Positions 12,885 through 25,525 of a stretch of 64,000 nt of DNA are shown piece by piece. Both the position numbers and the translations under genes were made by a program. The DNA is from Himantopus leucocephalus. Its lineage: Eukaryota > Chordata > Aves > Charadriiformes > Recurvirostridae. The notes under the pieces are model-generated. The model was not told the origin of the DNA. It did no database searches and saw only the letters and a program-made list of their open reading frames with translations. The stretch lies in the NCBI GenBank assembly GCA_003993805.1, contig RSEF01000004.1:21742822-21806821 (forward strand), written 5' to 3'. Numbering within the stretch: the first letter of the stretch is position 1; each line of letters opens with the position of its first letter.

Positions 12885-15635
12885 CTACAAAGAAGAACAC
12901 ATAAAATGTCAGCATTAGTTAAGTAAGATGAAGAAGGTAAGATACATCTTAGCTTGCCAGATTAAGGGCACTGGCATTACACAAACAAGGAAGGAGATGG
13001 TCCAGGGAAGGGATCGTGTGATTGTTCAGGCAGCACCAGTGACATTAGTTTAAAAAAACATTAACTGTGGAGACAGAGCACCACTGAGGGACCCTTTCGT
13101 AGTTCAGACAAGAGCTTGTCCTCAGCTGCTGTAAATCTACATACCCCCTTTCTGGAGACACTGCACAGATTTATACCTACAGTGAGTGGTCCTAGCCTTT
13201 TCCAGGCTTGGCCACGGATGTGCGTATCAGCCATCTACGATGTACAATTTAGACCGCAGCATGAATGCAACTATGCATTAAACTCAGCACCACCACCTTT
13301 CTTTTTTTTTTTTTTTTTATCTCGCTGCTTGCAAATACAGTAAGCTTTTATTGATAGTCACTGCTTTTATTTGGACTGTGACACACAGGATTTGATAAAG
13401 ACATGAGAAGCTGATCTTGACCCGATGGAAATTGGTTCAAATCCAGTGAAATCAATGGAAGTACAACAACCAGTACACCAGCAAAGAATCTGGCTTGTAA
13501 CGCTGAGCATGCCAATGCCGGGATTCTTGTTGGCTCACAATAACTAAGCTGCTTCCTTCGTGTCACAGAGTTTTCTTGCTTAGTTTTTCTCTAGGCTTTA
13601 CAGTCCACAGCAATTGCAATCAGCTTTCCTTCCAAGCACAGTCTGATCATTTGAAATTAAGGTGTTATTTACAACCTCGTCTTACAGCCAGGCACTACTT
13701 TGCTGGAAGTGTTAGTTCTGTGGGATGTTAAAGTCATTAAAGCCCTCACTGCGCTTCCTCTTAGGGCATTATTAGTTCCTAATATTATACTGTGCTGTCA
13801 GTCAGTCCCTTGTGAAGTAAATCATGCCCTAAGAGTAAACATGGCACTTTAAATTTGAATGTCAAAGGGATAAATTGTTCTGATAAGTTCCGCCTTTTTT
13901 CTCACACTTTTTTATATACATTTCTCATGAGGATACTTTTTTTTTTTTTAATAGTTAAACTGAGAACTTCTAATAGTGCCCGTCTCTGGTTTATATGGCT
14001 GCACAATCTAGCCACATTATGTCTAAGATGTATAATTTGGCTAGCTATAATTGATTTAATATGATGTTCTGAAGAGACATTTATGTTGCATTTTTTCAAG
14101 TACAACTAGCAAACTTGGAAATATTTACGTGCTTGCCTACTTCCTGAAATGCTAGCTTAAAAAAAAAAAAAAAAATCTAATTTATATTTTGCATATGGTC
14201 AAGAATTTTAGGATCAACATTTAACGTGCCCGGAAATTAACTTTGGTGTGGATCTTAAAAGTTCAAGGCAAACTTAATAGAAACAGAAAAGCAAACCAAA
14301 AGTTTAGCTTCTCTGAACCTATGCTTATACTGCTGCCAATGGAGATAGCGGAAGTCTGCGGGACTTGGACCAATTTCTGTAGGGCCTATCAAAAACAGAG
14401 CACTAAATTAAGAGAGGGTATAAATTAAAAAAAATACAGCTTCCAGCAGGCAAAAACTTCTACTCTCACTTATTGTATTCACACAAGTCAGACTCCACTG
14501 TCACCTAAATGGTTTCAACTGACTTTAACCCAATCTGCAATAAGGATTATACTCTTGTATGATTATGACTTCTGGTGCTTAATGCTGTAGCAGTTAACTG
14601 TAGCGACATTGGCAGTGCTGGAGCAGTAATAACCACATTCCATTAAAATAAGGCATTCTGGGCACTGACTTTGTTTTTTTAAGGAGCCACAGATACTGCT
14701 AATCTCATATGATTTCCAATTAAGTATGGCGGCTGCATTTCAGACAGGGGAGTATCTGCCAGACAGATAAAATCAGCAAGAGGAAAATCACATTCCAGCT
14801 TCTAAACCAGGATATGATTGCTTAAACCATAATGTCAAGCAGTACCAGTTTTATAAGCTATTTTCCAAGGTCCCACCTTTAGAAAGAAACTTTTATGTAG
14901 CTCCATGTCAAACTGGTGTAGATTTCCCACCCTGGGGAAGTTCTCCCCTTCCCCGACCATCATCAGCTCACAGTTGCTCAGGTCCCAGCAAAAGATACCT
15001 CCGGCAATAACTGCCCTGGGTACGAGCTCAATCTCTAGCAGCGCTACCAGAATCATAGCTAGAGGGCAACAACAGAATTTGGGCAAAAGGCATGCTCAAA
15101 TCTTACAGCTTGACAATTCACCGCGCGTTAGGTGAACTGCAGGTACTCTCCAGGCGTGTGCTTTTAACAAGGCCAGTCCTGAGGATCACACTGCACAACT
15201 TCGTGTGCCCTTGGAGCGTGCGCACAGACAGATGCCATAGCACTGTTCACATGCAGGAACATTTTAAGTCACCATCATTTGACCATGCAACCTAAACGTC
15301 ATCATGCAATCAGTCACTAAGTAGGAACAAATGACCATTTCAGCCACTGCACTGCACAAATAATAACGGAAGAAAAACAAACAAATAAAATTCATTGTAC
15401 TTGGTGTGGAAAGACTCTTAGAACAACAGAGATGAAGTTCACTTTGCCTCCATTGTAACTTCTGCAGCTTTAAATAAGCAGTCCTACTAGTAACAACAGT
15501 CTGATTGGGAATTTCCAACTAAAAATAGTCTAGAAATTTTTGAAAATGGAACCAATTACAAAAATAAACTCTCCAGCGAAGAACACTCAACAGAACAGAA
15601 TGTTAATCAGGTCACTGGTAACAGCCTACTTGTAC
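12885..15635 (-). other. AFF2: AFF2 intron, 2,751 bp
   Basis: The intron runs from GTACAA after the 87-nt exon to tttgtag before the 37-nt exon (minus strand). It contains long homopolymers (T at 13,302-13,319; A at 14,159-14,175) and diverged copies of an old inverted-repeat motif near 13,411-13,465 and 14,490-14,555. The open frames inside it have stops in the gene frame and no splice-site support. I see no further exon. Confidence 0.8.
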
Positions 15636-15722
15636 CTTGCTTGGGATAGAAAACTTGGTCTGCTCAGCCTTGCCAGGAGTGTGAATAGCAGTAAGAGGAG
15701 GAGGCCAGGAATGGGTCATCTC
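15636..15722 (-). CDS. AFF2: AFF2 internal coding exon, 87 nt, family hallmark [16 protein letters not shown]
   Basis: The minus strand shows a strong acceptor (attttcttccctag) and 29 complete codons. They begin [16 protein letters not shown], run through GKAEQTKF and end SIPSK. The first 16 residues are the most conserved block of AF4/FMR2 proteins; in AFF4 the matching region lies in or near the ELL-binding segment, so an ELL-contact role here is inference. The [11 protein letters not shown] tail fits AFF2 (SEQSTFSIPGQ in my memory of human) and not the SKFPFPTK form of AFF1 and AFF4. Phase is 0 at both ends, so skipping would remove the whole block in frame. The donor is weak: after CAAG comes GTACAA, not GTAAGT. 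A second GT lies exactly 6 nt further (GTAGGC), which would add two in-frame codons. Confidence 0.95.
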
Positions 15723-16087
15723 CTAGGGAAGAAAATAAAATGCTTTTGAAAACAATTTCATGTACATAAAGAAGAAAGAGAGGGAAAAAATGCTCATGTA
15801 TTCTCCACTGAGTCTGGAGACGCAATTGCTTAAGGAAGTATCACCACCCATCCTTACGGGGTAGATGAAGACCTTAACTACCCAACAGGCAGCACTTGCT
15901 GGGAACAAGGGTGAGGACAGGTTTTACTCTTGAAAATTTTGACCATCTGTGTCTTCATCAGGTGGCAGCTGACTCCACCTCTGCGGTCAGCCTCTCAAGC
16001 TGTGTGAATGAAGCCATCATACGTACAGAACGGGGTTTTACCTGCAAAGCCCAAGCAGGAAGGGGATCCCTCCTGTATCACACTGGA

Positions 16088-16153
16088 TGCAACCCTAGAG
16101 AGGACTGCATGGTGGCAAAATGCAACCCTATTCAAGATTGCACAGTGGCAAAA
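16088..16153. repeat. 33-bp imperfect tandem duplication, two units
   Basis: Unit 1 begins tgcaaccctagagaggactg and unit 2 begins tgcaaccctattcaagattg; both end tggcaaaa. The units are 33 nt each and directly adjacent, so each plus-strand frame repeats with an 11-residue period (CNPREDCMVAK / CNPIQDCTVAK). No gene is evident. Confidence 0.85.
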
Positions 16154-16317
16154 TAAACCAGAGGCAGGTCTATAAAAAGCTGGAGTAGGCTCGCAGCATG
16201 AATGCCTGGCATAGAAGAGAGAGGGGACCACGTCCTATGCACCAAAGCATCTTCTCATAGCACTGGCCATAGGGACTTACTGCGGTATGCAATGTCACAG
16301 CGTCAGAGCAGTATCAA

Positions 16318-16385
16318 TTCCATTTTAAAATAAGGGACTGAGAGATCAGGCGATTTGCACAGGGTTACACAGAAAGCCCATACTT
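16318..16385 (-). mobile_element. MIR-like (core-SINE/L2-type) remnant
   Basis: The sequence 'ccattttaaaataagggactgag' followed by 'gatttgcacagggttacacag' matches, antisense, the MIR core (tgtgtgaccttgggcaagt ... ctcagtttcctcatctgtaaaatgg). Such Mesozoic-age copies survive in bird genomes at low density. Confidence 0.6.
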
Positions 16386-18354
16386 AACTAGAAATTCTAA
16401 GTCTCTGGTGAAGACCTGCCTACCAGACCATCTAAGCAACATGCCCATTTTCTGTATCAGTGTGTCAATTCATCATTTGTACACGCAGGTTCCAACTATC
16501 TTCAAAGAAATCAGCTGGGTGCCCATGGCTATGAAATTCAAGCAGAATAGACAGTGCACACCTTGCTTTTTCATACTGAGCCCTAGAACCGCCGCCCCAC
16601 CAAGCTCAGTGGGAGCAGACTGGGGCTTATATTTAGAGAAGGGGGAAAAAATCAGTAAAACAGAGAAACTGCAAAAGTGTTGTTTTAGGCAGAGTTTGTA
16701 AATGCCCTTCTAATGACTGTGGTTTAAGCTGGATGCTGCTCCATTCTCTCTTATCTTTATTTTTAATTTAATAAATATTCAGAGAGCAGTAATACTTGTC
16801 TCCGGCAATCTGTTGTATCTTTGTGTTGGTTGTTTTTCTTTGCCGACAAAGCTCAGAACAGATTCTTTCTTGAGACAAGGGAGACAAAGAGCAAAAGAGG
16901 GTCCAATCTAGGAAATTTTGCATGCAATGGCCATAATCCTGACTGCAGTAAACTAAACTTCCCAGCTGCTGTTTCACACTGGTCAAGCCCAGCGCCAGTC
17001 ACCACAAAGCTCACGAACACACAAGTTTCTGTAGGTAACACGATAACCACTGCAAATGCTCCACAAATAAAAACATAACATAATACAGTTAATTAAAGAA
17101 AATATAACTGTTGTCAAAAGTGCAGTGTGGTGGGTGCATTTGGGCTAAAGACACGGCCTGAGTGGCTGCAGCTGGATGCTAATATATGTCACTGAAGACA
17201 CAGCCAGCAAGTTTCAGGTCTCCAGTTGTCCCTCACAAATCATGTATCATACAGGAGGTTAGGAGAGAGAAAGGAAAACTATGCACCACGGTCCTCCGTC
17301 AATGGGACAGGCGGACACGTAAACTTCCCCAAGCTCCTGTCAGGCACTGGTATTTTATTGAAGCTCATCAAATTTCCACCCTTAGCAATGCTGCTACTGC
17401 AGCAAGGTCTGGCTGAGCCCCACAAGGGACAGAGCCCAGGAATGACCACTACAGAGAGAAGCCCTCACCCGGTGCTGGCAGAGGCAGGAGGGCAGGGCTG
17501 GTCCAGCAGCTCGGCCTCGCTGAGCTTTTTTGTTCCGCTTCCACCAGCGCAGCACACCATGGACACGCTTGCGGCTTACCTAACGGGCCACATAGCTGCA
17601 GACAGCGCAGCCTGGGGCCGAGCTTTGCCAGTTCCTTGTGCAGATGACCCAGGGACAGGTGAGGGTGCAGATCTCTCTGCACTCCTGAAAGAGTTTTTGG
17701 GTTTCTGCCTGTGGAGCTCAGGGCCTGTTTTCATTGCACAAAGCCCCAGTGGTGGCAACGAGGAGGAAGGAGGCAGCTCGTGAACAGCTCATCCCCCGCA
17801 GTGGGTGAGGCTGCGGCAGCCCGGTGCAGCGACGAGAAGTGCACCGTTACATTGCACTGATTGCGGGACCTCTGCACCGAGGAAGGCAGAAAAAGATTTA
17901 AGCATCCGGTGAACTTTTCTGTGAGATAATACAATCCAAATCCTGCATGCCTCTGCCAAATCCTATGCCATAGAGGCTGCTTTGTGGCAAATCTCTTCAT
18001 AGCAAGATGATGAAACGGAGACTATATCGCATAATTAAAAGAGGGACAGGCAGCCTGATTGAAGGCAGAAATGAAGCATATTCTAGAACTGCAATTATAG
18101 GCTTGACCTCAGTCTCTCCCTGCCCACGCATGAAAGGCTGGACAGAGAGCCTAGGATTCAAGGGAAGGTGATGCCAGCAAACATTTCAGAAAATTCACTG
18201 TCAAAATGCATCTAGCGTCCACTGCGTACCAACTCGGTGAACTGAAGCGTAAGCAAATCTAGTCTTCTCCCTGTTAGGGGACACCTGAACATAAAAGAGC
18301 GGGAAAAGGAAAAATGAGTCTGCTACTATTTGAGGAAATTCAATTACAAGGTAA

Positions 18355-18415
18355 GAAATCCTGACTCCGCTAAGGTCAGTGGCAAAAGTCAACTTCAGTG
18401 AGGTTAGGACTATCC
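18355..18415. repeat. Old short inverted repeat (family seen several times in window)
   Basis: The sequence 'aaatcctgactccgctaaggtcagtggcaaaagtcaacttcagtgaggttaggact' is an imperfect inverted repeat: about 12 of 19 arm positions still match around a 'ggcaaaagt' centre. Similar arms recur at 8,537-8,575, 44,361-44,390, 45,883-45,925 and 59,713-59,771. It resembles a dispersed sauropsid motif of the form 'tcctggccccactgaagtca', possibly an old non-autonomous DNA transposon. The family name is unknown to me. Confidence 0.45.
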
Positions 18416-20149
18416 AATCTACATGTTTACAGAGTGACCTTGTGAGCATCAAAGTCTATTACAAAGGTACAAGCTAGCTACACTAAAGCATTTCGCTTCA
18501 ATTATCACTGTAATAAAAATTATTGGATAGAAAATTCTGGATAGGATAACACATGCAAAACAACACAAGTATTTAAAGCTCAGCGTATAAACAAACATTA
18601 TATGTGGAAGTGGTGACAAAGTATATAGTTACTTAAAGAAACATACCTAGATCTACCTACAGATAGGTGCCACAGCACTGTTGACCAAAGAACCCTGAAT
18701 GATCACAGAGAAAGTTTTGAGTTTGCCCATCTGAAAAATGTCACTTCAAAATGTCTGGGCAGCAGCCCCACACCGACCACCACACAGCTGCGTATTATAC
18801 TCACGCAGAGCACTACTGAGCCACAGAATGACACGCAAAAATGGCACTGCACTGTTTTCCATGAAGGGTCAAAACCCGAACCCCACACCCTGCAGAGATG
18901 TGACCGTCTGCTTAACTCTCTCCTACTCTGTTCCTTAAGCACATGCACATTAGCTTGGAGAATCAGAAGAAAGGATGCCATTTGTTTAATCACCCACATG
19001 ACTTCACCATTCTTTGCTATGCCCCCCCCCCAATTTCTTTTGGAGGTCCCTCGTCTTGCTGAGCTCTGTTTAGTTTAACTTATGACTATGAAGAACCACA
19101 CAGACGTTGTGTGTGTTGTATATGCATCCATTGAGATGTAAATATAAACATCTTGGTTTGTAAATACCTGGGAAAGTAGGCAGGGAATTGCATACTACTT
19201 TTTTTTTTTTTTTCCCCAGGAAAAGTTAGAAAACTTTAATCAATCCAAATTTGGAAGCATTTAGAAATTCCTGGAAGTAACAATAATAAAACCGAGCATA
19301 TGAAATGCTTTAAAGAGGAATTTAATGGAAACAAAGTAATCCCACAAAATTGAGTTAGGATTTATTTTCACATGGTTTGGACTTAAAATAATTCCAAAAT
19401 CATGTTAACTGTTGGAGTGGGCAGATGACTGCTATAGAAGCATGCATTTTTTTATAGACCTGGAGATTAAATGAGAAAGTAAACCTGCACAGTTTGTTGG
19501 CTTAAAAGTCACTGTGGTCCTCTGATGTAGTAACATCAAGCATCCTCCTTTCTGAAAATTATTTAAACATTGTTTTAATTGACTCCATGTGCTTTATTTA
19601 TTAGAGCTAGGCACGCTCGTCTCTTCAGCTAAGTCTGCTTTTTTCAGCTATAAAAGCCCTCAGGTAAGTAACTAAGAAGGACACATGCAGATGCGATCTA
19701 ATGAATCACCAAAAATACAACTACTCCAAGCAAACTTTTTAAGGGCTGCAAAGGGACAAGGCCAAATCACGATTTAAATGGAAGGAGAGGACTGGGGAGG
19801 GATTTACTTGCAAGTTCCTAAGAAAAAGGTCAGAGCGAGAGAACTGAGTACAGGGGATATGGGGCAGATGGTAAATAGCTTTACAAAACCAGTCCCTAAA
19901 ATTAATAGCCGCCTTCAAGATTTATTTCCTTTCTCTGCATTTCATTTTTCCATCATTTCCTTCTTGTTCAAAAGAAAATGTGCAGTGTTTTTAAATACAG
20001 ATAAAAGCACTGAGGCCAGGCTCTAAGAGGTCATTATGGAAAAAAGCAGCTAGACTGTGTACTCTGCGTCCCTACTGAGGCAGCTTCCCTTCCTACAGTG
20101 CACTCTAAACTGCTTAGCCTGATCTAATTTGAAGTCTCCCAAGATATAG

Positions 20150-20510
20150 GGCTCATGCTACTTCCCTTGGGAGAATTGAGGGGAGACATAAGAAGAGTCT
20201 TCAATTACAGAAAGAGCTGTTGCTAAAGGAGAGAATAATCTGTTCTCCAGTTTTATGGTGGATATGAACTTAAACCACAGCCAGAAAGATTCCAGTTAGA
20301 CATAAGAAAAAGGTCTCTAATGGAAAGGACCGTGCAGCACTGAAACAGATTGCTCAGAGCGCTACACAGACTCCGTCTTCGGAGGAACACACTTAAGAAC
20401 AGATTAGCACACATCAGTCAGCAATGGCTTAGGCAGAATTGATTCCTGCATTGGGACAGGGATGTGCAGTAGATGATGAGATTTCTAAGACCCTTCCCAG
20501 CCCTTTTTCT
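20150..20510 (+). mobile_element. CR1 LINE 3' fragment, old
   Basis: The plus strand follows the CR1 3' region in order: a 'gagaattgaggggagacataagaagagtcttcaa' type opening, then 'gattccagttagacataagaaaaa', then 'cagcactgaaacagattgctcagag', and a tail near 'cctgcattgggacagggatgtgcagtagatgatgag' leading to 'cccttcccagccct'. It is clearly diverged, truncated at the 5' end, and carries no coding capacity. CR1 is the dominant LINE of birds and other sauropsids, which supports the organism call. Confidence 0.8.
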
Positions 20511-21000
20511 TGTTCTGTATTTGATAGATCTCTGTTGGCCAAATGCTACCCTTACTGCCTCTCTTGTGGACAGCAGATCCACAAAAAGGCAGAAGAAAGC
20601 AACAATCCTGGTGTTTTTCTTCTGTGGCATTAGAGTCCACAAAGGCAGTTTCAGGACCGACACTTTGGCCACATCATTAGAGGGCAGCCAGAGGAGCAGC
20701 AGGAGGAGCGGCTCTGCACACATTGCAATAAACGCAATCTGAGGCCAAATCTGCTGCTAAAGAGACCTTATCTGTGGTATTCTCTCTGTCAGCTGCCCTT
20801 CTCACTCCTTTTAACTCTTTGCTAAATCTGTTGCTTTAAACTTTCTCCAATTTTTGGTTACACAGTATGTTAAAGTTGCAATCAGAAAAAAATTAATATA
20901 TGATGAATAGATGTTCTAAGGTTACTACCAGCTTGATGTTATAGCTGGTGCTAAGCAACCTACTGCCTTGATGGAATAAAGATAACCAAGTGATTTACCA

Positions 21001-21056
21001 TTTATTAAAGCCTTTATTAATGATTTATTAATGTTTTATTAACTATTTATCAATTC
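21001..21056. repeat. Degenerate 11-bp minisatellite (tttattaatga)
   Basis: Five consecutive units, tttattaaagcc, tttattaatga, tttattaatgt, tttattaacta and tttatcaattc, sit in AT-rich intron DNA. Confidence 0.7.
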
Positions 21057-24000
21057 AACCTTAAGAAAAAGCATGGCTTTTTTCACAGTATCTTTCTGGT
21101 TTCTACATTTATATAAACCTGATCAAACTCTCTCTACCAGGAAGCCAGTAACGCATGAGGGGCAGACACATTTTACGTGTCTGATGCATACTGAATTAAA
21201 AAACGACTCAACACGTTTCATCTTTGGGGAAAAGGTGAAGGAAAGAATGAATATATAGATATATATTTATACACATACAAGCAAATGACACTAAGGCCTC
21301 AAGGAACACAAAGGCAATACGACTACGGGTTGTTTCTCATGCATATTCCTTATGAAGGGATGGAGAATTTGCACGAGCATTTGGGAATATCCTGACCAGT
21401 AATCTGGCCTGCTTTATACTGGGCCAAAGGCTTCCTGAGGAAGGGATTTTGATACATTGTCAGTATTGACAGGGACACAATAGATAAATTTATGGATATG
21501 CATTTGATTATCATGTTTCAGCACTTAAAAAAATTCTCAGCGTCAAAGGGATACCACATCTTTTTTCCTGTAAGGGGTGGGGGGGAGACTTCGGTGATGG
21601 CCTGATGGCCTGCAAGAGCAAGTCAGTTTTCCTGGTATGAATGTTAAGGCAGGAAATTTTTGACTCATCCAAATGTTTTGGCAAATTTATTACCAGTGGC
21701 TAGGGACCACTACATATTTTTGGAGGAACAATGTGACGGCATCTGTAATGATGCCTTTGTCATACTAGAATTTATTTTGCTACTGTACCAAAAACTACTA
21801 GAAAAACATTTGGAAATGCAGTGCATGCATGCATGAGTTTATTATTGAAAAGCCAGAGTTTATTCTACAAAAAGCAACCATTTCCCTGACCATAGTCTAA
21901 AAACAGCGTTCACCTCGTGTGTTTTATCAATGACAACAAATAAGTTCCCTTTGCCCAGCTGGGGAATGGGATGCATTCCATATCATCCCATGGTAAATTC
22001 CTTTCCATATTAACAAGAAGGGGAAGGACAGACAAAAGTGATATTCAGTGAAAACCAGGATAGAAAGTGCTTTAGAAGCCAACAGCATTTGACTATAAAC
22101 CTTACAACATACGTTTTCCTTTCCTACTTCGTTAACATTTGGAAATCCACAAAGAAAGTGATAGCAATATGGACGTTTTCTGTTGAGCTTCTCAATATTC
22201 TCTGACTCATGTTTACCTCACACTTTTCAATATATTTTCCTCATACTGTAGCTTTTATAACTAATAACACTCATATTCTTTTCTTAGAGCATTTAGAAGA
22301 CAATTAAAAAAATAGCAAATCGTGATTGATGTACTTATTGCTCTAACCAGTCTCGTGTATGTGAAGAAAGACAACGCTCCATTACAGTGAGAAGGTATCT
22401 CAGTTCAAGAGGCTGTTCTCGGGGGAGAATAATCAAACTACACCACCGGATTTCCAATTCAACAAGTCCGACACAATCCTAAAAGTAACCACAACCTATA
22501 TAATAGTGGCTACACCACCAAATGACTTAGTGCCCTGTTGGGTCCTGGGCCCCAAATGGTCCATGCTGTGCATATAATAGTTCATTCCCAAGGCTCCTCT
22601 GTGAAACATGTTGGGTACTTCTCTCCAAGGTAGATCAGGGTAATTTTCTTCAGTGTCCGCCTCAGGAAGATTATATGGCCAAAACCTGTCCTGAATGTGG
22701 CTCACGCTGCCCAGGACAGTCCTTCAATTCAATCCCAATCAAGTTTTGTGCCATTGAGCACCTTCTCACCTGTTCTTGGCATTTTCAGGAACATGCAGCA
22801 GATCTCCCTAAAGGTCCTACCATAGAAACATCATTATGGTGAACTGCGACAAAAGAAGAGGTCTGTAGCAGCTGTATCCCTACTCTTGTCAGGCTTAGGT
22901 TATCTGTATGAGTAAAGTGTAGGAAGTACATGGGGGGTTCACAGAACGTAATCAGTGCAGTGGAATCACACAGTATGAAAAATGAAACAGGACCTTACAG
23001 GAAGCACACGGGAGAGCTCTCTTAACAAGTTTTATATGATGAGACAGAATTAAGAGTTCTGCGGAACAGGGATGATTGAGAAATCGTGAAATGAAAGGTA
23101 GATGCATCCTGCATATATAATTGCCTGTCTGACCCACGCTGCCTTGTCTTAGACCATTCCCTAAGCTTTCTAAGTGAAACTTCAGGAGATGAGCCAGAGT
23201 TCTCTTTGTGCAAGCCATGAGCCTTCAGAGAGTTCAAAGACAGGCACGTACTGAGCAGCAGTAACACCACCGAGGTAACTCCACTTCCCAACCAAGAGAG
23301 GCAGGAGGCATCTTCTCTACTTGCAGAATATGTGGGGTTTGTTAAGGAGAGGCCATAACGGCTGCACACAAGGAGAGGATGATCAAAGCTTTGAAATCTT
23401 GCCAAGCACATGTGAGATGCTGGGCCACGTGAGGTATTTGTATTTCCATATTACTGTTCTTCTGGACAGACCTACTGATGGGTCAGGAACATGGAACTGC
23501 CAGATGCTGGTGGACAGTGGTTGGTTCTGTGTCTTTCACAGAGCACTTCACAAACACCACAGCAATCACGAGGGTAAAATCCTGACCCTCCATACTTACT
23601 AACCCTCAGCTGTGCTGCGATCCCATCTGCTTAATACTGCATCCAGAACTGGGTATTTATTTAACACCAGCTAACACCAGTTTTAGAGTCCTAAAAGTTA
23701 ATGATACGCCCACAAATATTCAGGTACTTGCAGTCAGGTGTACTAAACCCACTTCCAGAAAGCTACGTATCCTTCATCTGTCACTCTCTGTAACTGAATT
23801 AATGACTTTGCTGCCCAATACACAGTACCAGAGTCTTGCTGTGGACAGTCTGGCCAATGCAATACCTCCTGTTCTTGGCAGCTTCTCATCCCCACTGAGA
23901 TGCACAGCCATATCCCATTGATTTTATTTATTCAAAACGATACTTGTTGGTAACCATCTCCAGGGATGGCACATCTAATTTTCATGAGGGCCCCAAGAGA

Positions 24001-25364
24001 TAGGAAGTATGCATTGAACTGTTAAATACAACATAACATCCTGGCAGTACAACAGTATAATATAAACAAAGGCACAATAAGTAATAAAAAGCTAATTCTT
24101 TCAAAAGTTACTAATACCAACATATAATTTCATCTCTGCAATTTAAAAAACATTGGCAACATTTCTCCAAGTAAATAAGCAACTGTGTTTTGAAACTATT
24201 CACTGCTGGCACTTGTTTAAGGGAATCTGGTAATTTGTTCCATCCATCCTGAGCTTCACAAGCAAAAAAGCATGTCTTGAATCGCCTGTTTTCTTCTCTG
24301 AAACTTAGGGTTCACACCAAGAGGAGAGCAGAACTATAATTTACAGTTACAAAACAAGACTGCACCTACCCTGAGGCACTCCACTGTGCACATTTATACA
24401 ATACATTACACCATCTCCTTTACATTGCCAGATGTAATCAATTCATGGTTTTTGCATACAAAAAACAACAGTGAATTATGCAGTCACATGACAAGACCTT
24501 ATCCATGTAATTTATTACAAAATGCATTTAATTTCTGGAGCCACTTACGCCATCATGAAAAAACAAAATCTCCAAATTCAGTATCAGGCAAAATTAAATT
24601 ACTAAACTAAAAAACCTGCTTGTTATGTAGGCTTAGCACAGCAACTGTTTAAATTTTACATTGAGCACTAAGTTTGAGACCCATGTAACCAGCTTATAAC
24701 CCACATCCTGACAGTATGATGAAACTGAGTCTAAAAATCATCAGGAATTTGAAAGCAGCAACTTGTACCAGAAGACACTAGCTTTAGTCTTAAAACAGGA
24801 GCATCAACTATCTGAAATAGCATACAGGGGGAAATTAAGAAACCAGGTTAGGCAACTGATTTGAGTTTAAAGCTGAATTCTTTTGCGTAAGGCATGATTT
24901 GCTTTCATTAGAATTGGACTCCAAGTTGTTACTCATCAAATACAAAGAAATGAAGCTACCACACACTGCTGTACAATACACATTGAAATATTTTACAAAA
25001 GCTGTTTTTTTGCCTTCAAAACCAAGACTCTGCCAGATCTCTTTTATTCTGCTTACCACACAAGCAGTATTGCAGCATGGGTTTTCCTGAGTGGGTGTGC
25101 CAGGGTAGCATTTCTTTTTAATGTTGAGTGTTTCCCTCTTCCATGGTCTCATCAACACCTCAACTGTAATGCTATTAAAACAGTGGTCTGAGGCTGAAGC
25201 GAAGACACAGTGAACACCTAGAAAAGCTCAAACTTGCCCTTACAGAAGCTCTCCTTTTTCATCATTTCCTTTTCTTCATCTATGTGATGGTCTCCCTGCT
25301 ATGTGCCCCAGTTGAAAACTTGCTTCTCCCTTAAGTGTATGAAGAATGCACTCTCCCCTACGGA

Positions 25365-25450
25365 GTATGATTATCTTCCCAGTGCCTACATCAGAGACTA
25401 TGAATGTTTTGAGGGCAAAGACTGTCTCAATTTTTGTCTTATGCAATGCC
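25365..25450 (+). repeat. Possible old interspersed repeat tail
   Basis: The phrase 'gttttgagggcaaagactgtctcaatttttgtcttatgcaatgcctagggcag' resembles a common sauropsid/amniote repeat phrase (ctttgaggcagggactgtcttt ... gtacagtgcctagcacaatgg). I cannot name the family with certainty. Confidence 0.35.
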
Positions 25451-25471
25451 TAGGGCAGTGGTGGAACTTCT

Positions 25472-25525
25472 GAATACTGGCTGGAAATTGGGAACAGTGA
25501 ATATTGGCTGGAAAATCCTGGGTGG
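25472..25525. repeat. 27-bp imperfect tandem duplication
   Basis: The segments 'gaatactggctggaaattgg' and 'gaatattggctggaaaatcc' start 27 bp apart and are adjacent. Confidence 0.5.

Noticed and set aside
17226..17783. Longest open frame in the window, 185 aa, plus strand
   Set aside because: It lies in a GC-rich, stop-poor patch with overlapping open frames in other frames. There is no recognisable domain, no splice or promoter context, and it is antisense inside the AFF2 intron.
22496..22705. 69-aa minus-strand frame with protein-like composition (DRFWPYNLPEAD ... ENYPDLPWREVP)
   Set aside because: I considered a retropseudogene, but upstream and downstream frames are full of stops, there is no poly-A tail or target duplication, and I cannot match it to a known protein. 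A blastp search would decide.
23022..23411. 129-aa minus-strand frame
   Set aside because: No domain or splice support; a serine/leucine-rich chance frame.
24180..24330. Resemblance to an L2/L3-type repeat ('aatttgttccatccatcctgagc')
   Set aside because: The similarity is short and only suggestive; not enough to list as a feature without a library search.
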